A DNA stretch of 12,933 bases from an uncultured Eubacteriales bacterium (GTDB lineage: Bacteria; Bacillota; Clostridia; Oscillospirales; Butyricicoccaceae), in assembly GCA_934675045.1 (NCBI GenBank), contig CAKUPI010000028.1, positions 1 through 12,933 of the forward strand, given 5' to 3'. Positions 6,668-12,690 of the stretch are shown here, one piece after another (within the stretch, counting starts at the first letter, position 1; each line of letters begins with the position of its first letter). A model generated the notes under the pieces. That model had not been told where the DNA came from, made no database searches, and was given only the letters and a program-made list of their open reading frames with translations. The position numbers and the translations under genes are program-made.

Positions 6668-7915
6668 ATGAAACTACACGAAAACATCCAACAGCTGCGC
6701 CGGCAGGCCGGTCTGAGTCAGGAGGCCCTTGCCGAAAAGCTGGGCGTGTCACGTCAGGCCGTCAGCAAATGGGAGTCGGGCGCCGCCCTGCCCGAGCTGG
6801 AAAAGCTGACGGAAATGGCGCGGCTTTTTTCCGTTCGTCTCGACGCGCTTTTGGGGCTGACACCCCCCGAGGACTCGCCGCCGTCCGGCGCTCCGGCCCC
6901 CTTTGACGAAGAAAGCCTGCGCCGCCTGCTCTCTGCCTCGGAGGCGCAGACCGCCGCGCACGACAAGCGGCTGCTGACCGCTTTGGGGCTGGGCATGGCG
7001 GCTCTGCTGACCGCCGTGTGCCTCTTTGTCTCCTTTCAGCTCAGCAGCCTGCGGCAGGAGTACCAAAACAGCCTTTCCTCGCTGCGCGGCTCCCTCACCG
7101 ATTTGGAAAGCCGGTTTTACGCTGCGCTGCAGCAGCCGCAGGATACAGACGCCGCTTCCTTTCTGGACGTCGATTGCAGGGTGTCGGCCCTTGACCCGCT
7201 GGAAAAGCACATGACCCTTTGGCTTTCGGCCACTCCTTATGAATATCAGGAGGGCGCGACAGCCCGTTTTGTCTTGAGCGGCGACGGCTTTGAGCCGCTG
7301 TCCGTCGACGGCACGCGGGACGCGGGCGGCGCCTTTACCGCCGAAGGCCGGCTTCCGCTGTGCGACGAGGTCGATATCCGTCTGGTGCTGCGCACGCCCG
7401 ACGGTCTGGAGCGCACCGAGAAGCTTGACCGGCTGTCCGGCCTGCTCAGCCTGTCGCAGCTTCAGGTCTTTGCCCGGTTTGACGGGAGCTATACGCGCTT
7501 TAACCTCGAAAAGGCCGTCACCTTTCACATCTCGCCGCGCGCCACGCTGACCGCCGAGGGCGCCGAGCTTTACCAGAAGTGGGGGCTTTCGCCCCTGGTT
7601 CCGGTTTCCGGACGGGCCGAGCTGACGCACAACGGCAAGGTGCTGGACAGCGTACCGCTGGAGTTTTCCGCCGAGCAGCCGCTGGACGACCCGCCCTCCT
7701 CCGTTTCGGCCGCGGCGGCGCTCGCGCCCGGCTTCCGCTTTACCGCCACGGGCGGCGCCATCGAGCGCAAATGCGCGCTTGAGCCGGGCGACCGCTTTGC
7801 CCTCACCCTGTACATCAGCGACAGCTACGGCCAGCAGTACGAGCAGGCCGCGCTCAGCCTTTCCATCGGCGCAGACGGCGAGTTTCGCGAGGACGCGCCC
7901 CGCGCCGGCGGCTGA
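6668..7915 (+). CDS. membrane-anchored XRE-family transcriptional regulator
   Basis: A 415-residue one-component regulator. Residues 1-64 form a Cro/C1-type helix-turn-helix: IQQLRRQAGLSQEALAEKLG, then VSRQAVSKWESG (27-38), then LPELEKLTEMARLFSVRLDALLG. A Pro-rich linker and a helix lead to one strongly hydrophobic membrane segment (about 102-123). A short heptad-like stretch follows (126-155), then about 255 residues of beta-rich sequence predicted outside the cell with no recognised domain. The start is ATG 6668, because AAGGAG (6654-6659) is eight bases away; the upstream in-frame GTG at 6659 overlaps that site. It is divergent from the MATE gene and preceded by twin dyads, suggesting autoregulation and perhaps control of the pump in response to an envelope signal. 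HTH identity is secure; the signal is unknown. Confidence 0.88.
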   Translation: MKLHENIQQLRRQAGLSQEALAEKLGVSRQAVSKWESGAALPELEKLTEMARLFSVRLDALLGLTPPEDSPPSGAPAPFDEESLRRLLSASEAQTAAHDKRLLTALGLGMAALLTAVCLFVSFQLSSLRQEYQNSLSSLRGSLTDLESRFYAALQQPQDTDAASFLDVDCRVSALDPLEKHMTLWLSATPYEYQEGATARFVLSGDGFEPLSVDGTRDAGGAFTAEGRLPLCDEVDIRLVLRTPDGLERTEKLDRLSGLLSLSQLQVFARFDGSYTRFNLEKAVTFHISPRATLTAEGAELYQKWGLSPLVPVSGRAELTHNGKVLDSVPLEFSAEQPLDDPPSSVSAAAALAPGFRFTATGGAIERKCALEPGDRFALTLYISDSYGQQYEQAALSLSIGADGEFREDAPRAGG

Positions 7916-7969
7916 AAGCCCCCTTCGGCGCAAAACAAGCGGGTGAAGGCCCCCTTCGGCGCAAAACAA
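7913..7969 (+). repeat. two-copy tandem repeat, 31-bp period
   Basis: Positions 7913-7938 and 7944-7969 match over 26 bp with one difference (A at 7917, G at 7948). The first copy begins on the regulator's stop codon, and the second runs into the terminator hairpin. Each copy contains CCCCCTTCGGCGC and ends in AAAACAA. It looks like a local duplication of the gene's 3' end. Confidence 0.75.
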
Positions 7970-7996
7970 AAGGACGGGAGAGATTCTCCCGTCCTT
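7970..7996. terminator. bidirectional terminator between XRE regulator and rpsT
   Basis: AAGGACGGGAGA (7970-7981) and TCTCCCGTCCTT (7985-7996) form a perfect 12-bp stem with a 3-nt loop. The plus strand continues TTCTTTG; the minus strand continues with TTTGTTTTGC, which is more U-rich. It lies between converging genes, 55 bp after one stop and 14 bp after the other, so it probably serves both. Confidence 0.85.
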
Positions 7997-8009
7997 CTTT
8001 GATTGCAAA

Positions 8010-8273
8010 TTACTCAGCGGCGTTGAGCTTTTTGGCAAGCTGGCTCTTTTTGCGAGCCGCTTTGTTTTTATGCCAGACGCCCTTTGCGGCGGCCTTGTCC
8101 ACGCCGGCGACCGCTTCTCTGTAAGCAGCCTGCGCACCCGCAGCGCCATTCTGGGCCACAGCGGCGTCGAACTTTTTCATCTTGGTCTTGAGAGCCGTTT
8201 TGGCGGCACGGTTCTTCTCATTGCGCAGGCTGCTGACCAACACGCGCTTTTTGGCAGACTTGATGTTCGGCAA
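8010..8273 (-). CDS. rpsT: 30S ribosomal protein S20
   Basis: S20 is a primary binder of the 5' and 3' minor domains of 16S rRNA in the small ribosomal subunit. The 87-residue product starts MPNIKSAKKRVLVSSLRNEKN, and the helical Lys/Ala-rich body with KGVWHKNKAARKKSQLAKKLN near the end is diagnostic. The start is TTG at 8273-8271: AAGGAGG (8288-8282 on the minus strand) is eight bases upstream, and S20 proteins begin MPNIKSA. A GTG two codons earlier sits too close to that site. UUG starts are known for rpsT in other bacteria, where the weak codon takes part in autogenous control. It is divergent from gpr and converges on the XRE regulator. Confidence 0.97.
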   Translation of the reverse strand: MPNIKSAKKRVLVSSLRNEKNRAAKTALKTKMKKFDAAVAQNGAAGAQAAYREAVAGVDKAAAKGVWHKNKAARKKSQLAKKLNAAE

Positions 8274-8312
8274 AATCACAACCTCCTTACAGACATTTTT
8301 TCAGCAATGGTT

Positions 8313-8341
8313 ATTGTATCATTACCCACCACAAAATGCAA
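8313..8341 (-). promoter_or_regulatory. promoter of rpsT
   Basis: On the minus strand -35 TTGCAT (8336-8341), 17-bp spacer and -10 TACAAT (8313-8318), a strong vegetative promoter as expected for a ribosomal protein. The start would be near 8306, giving a leader of about 33 nt. Confidence 0.75.
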
Positions 8342-8351
8342 GCGGTATTTT

Positions 8352-8381
8352 GCATAAAGTCGCCCCGAACGGCGGAAAATA
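8352..8381 (+). promoter_or_regulatory. possible forespore (sigma-G/sigma-F type) promoter of gpr
   Basis: GCATA (8352-8356) fits the -35 of forespore sigma factors. After 18 bp comes GAAAATA (8375-8381), which matches five of seven positions of the sigma-G -10 CATWMTA; the overlapping GGAAAATATT also resembles a sigma-F -10, though its spacing is less standard. Bacillus gpr is transcribed by sigma-F and sigma-G, so the class of promoter is expected. The start would be near 8388, just ahead of the ribosome binding site at 8397-8404. Confidence 0.35.
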
Positions 8382-8396
8382 TTTTCATTCTGTCAA

Positions 8397-8404
8397 AAGG
8401 AGGG
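8397..8404 (+). promoter_or_regulatory. ribosome binding site that sets the gpr start
   Basis: AAGGAGGG is nearly perfectly complementary to the 16S 3' end. The only plausible initiator at proper distance in the gpr frame is CTG 8411, six bases downstream. The next upstream in-frame ATG (8336) has no such site and lies inside the divergent rpsT promoter. Confidence 0.6.
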
Positions 8405-8410
8405 CTTTTT

Positions 8411-9307
8411 CTGTTTACCGGACGAACCGATTTGGCGCTGGAGGCCCGCGAGTACCTCACGCAGCACGGCGCGCGCCTGCCCGACGGCGTTTCCTGCCGC
8501 GAATACCGCCGGGGCATGGCCGACGTGACCCGCATCGACATTGAAAGCGAAGAGGGCGAGCTGGCGCTGTGCAAGCCGCGCGGCTGCTATGTCACCGTGG
8601 CGCTGCCCGAGCTGTGGATGCGCGACGCCGACAGCGTTCTGACCACGGCGCAAACGCTGTCGGGCGAGCTTGCGCCGCTTTTGCCGGCCGAGGGGCCCGT
8701 TCTCGCCGTCGGGCTGGGCAACCGCTTCATCACCCCCGACGCCGTCGGCCCTCTGTGCATGCGGCAGGTCATTGTCACGCGCCATCTCATCGAGCAGATG
8801 CCCGACGAGTTTCGGGGCCTGCGCCCCGTCTGCGCGCTTTCAGCGGGGGTTTTGGGGCTGACCGGCATCGAAACGGCGGAAATCGTGCGCGGCGTCGTGC
8901 AGCGCGTCCGCCCTGCGGCCGTCATCGCCGTCGACGCGCTGGCGGCGCGCAGCGTTTCACGGCTGTGCCGCACCTTTCAGCTGAGCGACACCGGCATCAC
9001 GCCGGGCGGCGGCGCGCTCAACTCCCGCATGGCGCTCGACAGGCAGACGCTCGGCGTGCCGGTCATCGCCGTCGGGGTTCCCACCGTCGTCGACGCGCTG
9101 ACGCTGACGGCCGACACCCTTGAACAGGCGGGCGCCCGGCTGCCCGAAGGCCCCCGGCTGCGCGAGCGCGAAAACCTGCTCGTCACCCCGAAGGACATCG
9201 ATGCGCTGGTGCAGAAAAGCGCCAAGGTCATCGGCTGGGCCGTCAACCTGGCCTTGCAGGGCGATATGACGGCCGCCGAGATGGAACAGTTTCTCTCCCT
9301 GTCATAA
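8411..9307 (+). CDS. gpr: germination protease GPR (spore protease, peptidase family A25)
   Basis: GPR is made as a zymogen in the forespore and, early in germination, cleaves the DNA-protecting small acid-soluble spore proteins. From CTG 8411 the protein has 298 residues. The N-terminus carries RTDLALEA (5-12), the conserved region of zymogen autoprocessing. VGLGNRFITPDAVGP (100-114) and VIAVDALAARS (171-181) contain Asp110 and Asp175, matching the two aspartates (127 and 193) reported as essential in Bacillus megaterium GPR. GVLGLTGIET (146-155) and TPGGGALN are also typical. Annotation pipelines may choose ATG 8336, adding 25 residues unlike the family. With CTG the propeptide would be about seven residues, shorter than the 15 removed in B. 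megaterium. It is followed by spoIIP after 101 bp, as in Bacillus. Confidence 0.93.
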   Translation: MFTGRTDLALEAREYLTQHGARLPDGVSCREYRRGMADVTRIDIESEEGELALCKPRGCYVTVALPELWMRDADSVLTTAQTLSGELAPLLPAEGPVLAVGLGNRFITPDAVGPLCMRQVIVTRHLIEQMPDEFRGLRPVCALSAGVLGLTGIETAEIVRGVVQRVRPAAVIAVDALAARSVSRLCRTFQLSDTGITPGGGALNSRMALDRQTLGVPVIAVGVPTVVDALTLTADTLEQAGARLPEGPRLRERENLLVTPKDIDALVQKSAKVIGWAVNLALQGDMTAAEMEQFLSLS

Positions 9308-9408
9308 CGGCCCCCTTGGGGGAATATGCTTTTGGTAGCGGCTGCGCCGGTTCCCGGCGGCCCTTTTGACAAAAGCACCGGTTTTCCCGAAAGGGAGGGA
9401 GAAAACAC

Positions 9409-10533
9409 ATGCAGCACCACAGGCATTCCCGCGGCCGCAGGGGCCGCGCCGCCGGCCGTTGGCGCATTTTGCCGCAAATGGCCTTCGGCATTTTTGCCGC
9501 AGCGGTTATTGTAACACGAACGGGCGCCGCCGACAAGTTCGAGGCCTTTGTCGCGCGCTCGGCGCAAAACGAACGGCTGGGCGGCGCTCTGCTGACCTTG
9601 GCGCTGCCCGGCGCCTCTTTTTCGGACGAGCCGGCGCAGGACGCGGCCCCCGCCGGCGACGATGCGCAGCCACCTTCGCCCGGCTCCGCGCCACCCGCCC
9701 AGATTGCCGCGGCGGACAGCGCGCCGCCCGAGCTTTTCCCCGGGCTGCCGCCCGCCAATGTCACCAGCGTAACCATCGGCGGCAAGGACGACGGCTACCC
9801 CGGCAGCGGCGCCGTTTACATTCAAAACCGCTCGAAATACGACGTCGACATTCCCGCCCTGCTCGGGGCCGCAGACGGCGTCAGGCTGTCGGGCGACGAC
9901 GTGCAGGTGCTGATTGTACATACCCACGGCAGCGAGGCGTACACGCCCGACGCGCAGCATGCCTACACCCCGACCGACACCGACCGCACGACCGACAGCC
10001 GCTATAACGTCGTCCGGGTCGGCGAGGAAATCTGCGGCGTTCTCGAAGCGCGCGGCATCAAGACGCTGCACTCGACCCTGCTGCACGACAGCCCGGCCTA
10101 TTCCGGCTCTTACAACCGGGCGCTCGACGACATCACCGCCCGCGTCAAGGCCCACCCCTCGATTAAGGTGGTCATCGACGTTCACCGCGACGCCATGGTC
10201 ACGCAGAGCGGCGTCAAGTACAAGACGGTGGCCGAGGTAAACGGCGAGACCCTCGCCCAGCTCATGTTTGTGTGCGGCACCGACGGCGGCGGACTGGTCC
10301 ACAGCGGCTGGAAAAACAACCTGTCCTTTCAGATGAAGCTGCAAAACAGGCTGAACACCGCCTGCCCCGGCCTCATGCGGCCCATCACCATCCGCAACGA
10401 GCGCTTCAACCAGCATGTGACCCGGGGCAGCATGCTGCTGGAGGTGGGAACCTCGGGCAACAGCCTGCCCGAAGCCCTCGCCTCGGCCCGCCTGTTCGCA
10501 GACGCGCTGGCCGACGAGCTGCTGTCGCGGTAA
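9409..10533 (+). CDS. spoIIP: stage II sporulation protein P, peptidoglycan hydrolase
   Basis: SpoIIP is a septal-wall amidase and endopeptidase that works with SpoIID and SpoIIM during engulfment of the forespore. The 374-residue protein has a very basic N-terminus (many Arg/His in 1-19), a short hydrophobic anchor (about 20-36), and an Ala/Pro/Asp-rich linker to about residue 110. The catalytic domain follows: VLIVHTHGSEAY with His171 and His173, VVIDVHRDA with His259, and LLEVGTSGN with Glu345, a set consistent with zinc binding and catalysis in this family. The C-terminal NERFNQHVTRGSMLLE stretch is typical. ATG 9409 follows the site AGGGAGGGAG (9392-9401). It probably shares transcripts with gpr; no clear sigma-E box was found in the 101-bp gap. 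Confidence 0.95.
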   Translation: MQHHRHSRGRRGRAAGRWRILPQMAFGIFAAAVIVTRTGAADKFEAFVARSAQNERLGGALLTLALPGASFSDEPAQDAAPAGDDAQPPSPGSAPPAQIAAADSAPPELFPGLPPANVTSVTIGGKDDGYPGSGAVYIQNRSKYDVDIPALLGAADGVRLSGDDVQVLIVHTHGSEAYTPDAQHAYTPTDTDRTTDSRYNVVRVGEEICGVLEARGIKTLHSTLLHDSPAYSGSYNRALDDITARVKAHPSIKVVIDVHRDAMVTQSGVKYKTVAEVNGETLAQLMFVCGTDGGGLVHSGWKNNLSFQMKLQNRLNTACPGLMRPITIRNERFNQHVTRGSMLLEVGTSGNSLPEALASARLFADALADELLSR

Positions 10534-10561
10534 TTTTGTACGGCATTCAGCGCCGCTTTCC

Positions 10562-10590
10562 TTTACTTTGCCCCACCCGTCTGCTATGAT
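10562..10590 (+). promoter_or_regulatory. extended -10 promoter of the serine hydrolase gene
   Basis: -35 TTTACT (10562-10567), 17-bp spacer and -10 TATGAT (10585-10590) preceded by TGC, giving an extended -10. The start would be near 10597, with a leader of about 50 nt. It suggests vegetative expression separate from the sporulation genes upstream. No convincing terminator separates it from spoIIP. Confidence 0.65.
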
Positions 10591-10647
10591 AAGAGTGTTT
10601 CATTGTCGTATTCTGCCAATCATCAACAGAAAAAGGGAGTGTGTACT

Positions 10648-12588
10648 GTGAATATCGGAGGAAAATATCCGGAGCTGGCCAAAAAGCTGCGCGCCCATCT
10701 CGAAGGCTACTGCGGCGAAAAGGCGACGGGCATCAGCGCCGCCATCGTCATCGGCGGCGAGGTTGTCGCCTCGTGCTGTACCGGCTCGCGCGGGCTGGAT
10801 CGGACGCCCGCCGACGTCGGCGACCTGTATAACGTCGGCTCGGTTTCCAAGGTGTACTGCGCCGCCGCCGTCATGAAGCTGGTGGAGCTCGGTCTGGTCG
10901 AGCTTGACGCGCCGGTCTACCGGTATCTGCCCCGCTTTAAAACCCGCGACGAGCGCTACAAAAAAATCACCGTCCGCATGACGCTGTGCCATTCTTCCGG
11001 CCTGCCCGGCTCCAACTACCGCAAGTGCTTCGGCCCCGAATGGATTTTCGGCGACAGTCTGGACGAAAGCTTCGACTACTGGCAGGACTGCAAGCTCAAG
11101 GCCGAGCCCGGCGCCTTTTCCGTCTACTGCAACGAGGGCTTTGAGCTGGCCGCCGCCCTTGTCGAACAGATGTCGGGCATGAAGTACTACGACTTTCTGA
11201 AGCTGCACATTCTCGACCCGCTGGGCGTCACCTCGACCGGCGTCGGGCTGCACGCCATCGGCAGCCGCCGTCTCATGTCCGTGCGCGGCCAGAAGCCCGA
11301 GCTGGTCAGCGTTGTCGGCGCCGGCGCCATCCGCACCGACATGGCCGACTGCGCCCGCTTCGGTTATCTTTTCATCGAGCCAAACGGCATTCTCAGCCAG
11401 CAAAGCGTAGAGGAAATGCACAAGCCGCAGGGCGCCACCTTCCTGAAAAAGGACCTCTTTTCGGCCAATTACGGCCTCGGCTGGGACAGCGTCGCCTTCT
11501 CCTCGGCGGGCGGCGACCTCGGCAAAAACGTGCTGGCCAAGGGCGGCGGAACCACCCAGTTCAGCAGCGAGCTGCTGGTCAGCCCCGCTTACCGCCTGTC
11601 GGCCTCTATTTCGGCCACCCGCGACTTTACCGCCCCCGTCTATGACGTTCTGGCCGAGCTGTGCGCCATCGCCCTCAAAGAGCTGGGCATTGCCGACATC
11701 ACGCCCCCCGCCCCCGCCGCCAAAACGGCCGTCGCCATTCCGCAGGCGCTGAAGGACCGGCTTTCCGGCCGCATCTTCTATTCGGCCTACGGCATTTTCA
11801 AGCCCTTCTTTGAAGAGGATACCCTCAAAATGAAAAACCTTGCCGGCGGCGGCCAGTGGGAGGATCATCCCCGCCTGCCCGCCATGCAGTACGACGGCGA
11901 GCAGTTCTTCCACAAAGGCGGCATCGGCCTGTTTGAGGAGCACGAGGGCGTCACCTATCTCATCACCTCCCTGCTGGGCGACGACTGCCCCTTCTGCCAG
12001 ACGGCACCCGTTCTGCCCGAGCTGAGCGAGGGCTGGAAGGCCCGTCTCGGCAAAAAGTATCTGGTGTGCAACATGCCGAGCCGCGACGTTTTCGAGGGCA
12101 GCGGCCACGCCGTTTTCGTTGAGCAGCCCTTTGACAAGGGTGTTTTGACCTTTACGCGGCCCGGCGCTGCCGGCGCCCCCTGCGGGTACCTTCCCGCCGC
12201 CTCCTGCGGCGATGACGACACCGATATGTTCCTCAACGCGCCCGGCATGGGCTCGCGCGACGGCTACGCCCCCTTTATCCTCAAAAAGGCCGGCGTGGAA
12301 TACCTGCAAATCACCGGCTACCGCTATGTCGACGCCGACTCCGTGCCCGTTTTGGCCAGCGGCGACGTCTGCGTGGCGGGCGAGCTGTACAACGCCCAGT
12401 ACAGGGTCACGGCCGGCTCCAGAGTGCGCTTCAGTCTGCCCGCCGCGGCCCGGGCCCTTGTGCTTGACGACAAGCTGCAGCTGGTCTGGTGCAGCCAGGA
12501 CGGCGCCCCGCTGCCCGAAAAGCTGGAGGCCGGATACATCATCTTTGCCAGCGACATTCCGGCAAACATCGCTGTCACCGTCGAGTAA
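10648..12588 (+). CDS. serine hydrolase, class C beta-lactamase/esterase family (PF00144-like)
   Basis: The family includes class C beta-lactamases, D-Ala-D-Ala carboxypeptidases and esterases that use an acyl-serine intermediate. In the 646-residue product the three active-site elements are in order: SxxK at Ser65-Val-Ser-Lys68, YxN at Tyr160-Cys-Asn162 and KGG at Lys298-300. LCHSSGLPG after the first motif is also typical. The domain ends near residue 350. The remaining 290 residues or so (several beta-rich stretches and a CPFCQ motif) match nothing I recognise. The start is GTG 10648, eight bases after AGGGAG (10634-10639); the TTG at 10603 lacks such a site. No signal peptide or membrane segment is seen, which is unusual because wall-acting members are exported. 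It may be a cytoplasmic esterase or peptidase. In Bacillus lepA would sit here instead. Confidence 0.88.
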   Translation: MNIGGKYPELAKKLRAHLEGYCGEKATGISAAIVIGGEVVASCCTGSRGLDRTPADVGDLYNVGSVSKVYCAAAVMKLVELGLVELDAPVYRYLPRFKTRDERYKKITVRMTLCHSSGLPGSNYRKCFGPEWIFGDSLDESFDYWQDCKLKAEPGAFSVYCNEGFELAAALVEQMSGMKYYDFLKLHILDPLGVTSTGVGLHAIGSRRLMSVRGQKPELVSVVGAGAIRTDMADCARFGYLFIEPNGILSQQSVEEMHKPQGATFLKKDLFSANYGLGWDSVAFSSAGGDLGKNVLAKGGGTTQFSSELLVSPAYRLSASISATRDFTAPVYDVLAELCAIALKELGIADITPPAPAAKTAVAIPQALKDRLSGRIFYSAYGIFKPFFEEDTLKMKNLAGGGQWEDHPRLPAMQYDGEQFFHKGGIGLFEEHEGVTYLITSLLGDDCPFCQTAPVLPELSEGWKARLGKKYLVCNMPSRDVFEGSGHAVFVEQPFDKGVLTFTRPGAAGAPCGYLPAASCGDDDTDMFLNAPGMGSRDGYAPFILKKAGVEYLQITGYRYVDADSVPVLASGDVCVAGELYNAQYRVTAGSRVRFSLPAAARALVLDDKLQLVWCSQDGAPLPEKLEAGYIIFASDIPANIAVTVE

Positions 12589-12604
12589 GCGTCCCCTTTG
12601 CAGA

Positions 12605-12627
12605 GAAAAAACGCCCCTTTCGGGGCG
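12605..12627 (-). terminator. intrinsic terminator downstream of the recombinase gene
   Basis: CGCCCC (12612-12617) and GGGGCG (12622-12627) form a 6-bp GC stem with a 4-nt loop, GAAA in the minus-strand RNA. On the minus strand TTTTTTCTC follows, so it would end transcripts coming from the recombinase side and protect the converging hydrolase gene. No T-run follows on the plus strand. Confidence 0.7.
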
Positions 12628-12634
12628 GTCCAAT

Positions 12635-12655
12635 AAAACAGTATAATATTGTTTT
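12635..12655. repeat. 21-bp near-palindrome at the mobile element boundary
   Basis: The arms AAAACA (12635-12640) and TGTTTT (12650-12655) are perfect reverse complements, and the inner positions also pair except for one mismatch (12641 with 12649) and the central base 12645. The site contains TATAAT (12642-12647) without a good -35 at the right distance. It lies 21 bp beyond the stop codon of a serine recombinase, where base composition changes. A recombination (att) site or a regulator binding site are the likely explanations. Confidence 0.45.
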
Positions 12656-12662
12656 CGGGAAG

Positions 12663-12690
12663 GCGGCATGAGTAATCATGCCGCTTTTCC
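12663..12690 (+). terminator. hairpin overlapping the recombinase stop, possible hydrolase terminator
   Basis: GCGGCATGA (12663-12671) pairs with TCATGCCGC (12676-12684) over 9 bp with loop GTAA. On the plus strand TTTTCC follows, a short but usable T-run, so it could end the serine hydrolase transcript 75 bp after its stop. The right arm is also the last codons and TGA stop of the minus-strand recombinase gene. Confidence 0.45.

Noticed and set aside
6749..8149. A 466-codon minus-strand frame opposite the XRE regulator
   Set aside because: It runs through the strong bidirectional terminator and into rpsT in another frame, and its translation is low-complexity.
9345..9368. Hairpin CGCCGG/CCGGCG followed by CCCTTTT between gpr and spoIIP, as a terminator
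   Set aside because: The stem is only 6 bp and the T-run only four bases, interrupted by CCC. Partial attenuation is possible, but a true terminator is not supported.
8977..10416. A 479-codon minus-strand frame opposite gpr and spoIIP
   Set aside because: It spans two unrelated, clearly identified genes and the gap between them on the other strand, and shows no domain.
10541..10569. Hairpin CGGC/GCCG with CTTTCCTTT after spoIIP, as a terminator
   Set aside because: A 4-bp stem is too weak to claim.
10603..10647. TTG start for the serine hydrolase at 10603
   Set aside because: No ribosome binding site. It lies about 6 bases after the predicted transcription start, and AGGGAG clearly serves GTG 10648.
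10600..12669. A 689-codon open frame on the minus strand, antisense to the serine hydrolase
   Set aside because: The plus-strand frame has all three catalytic motifs, a promoter and a ribosome binding site. The antisense translation has no recognisable domain and arises from codon bias.
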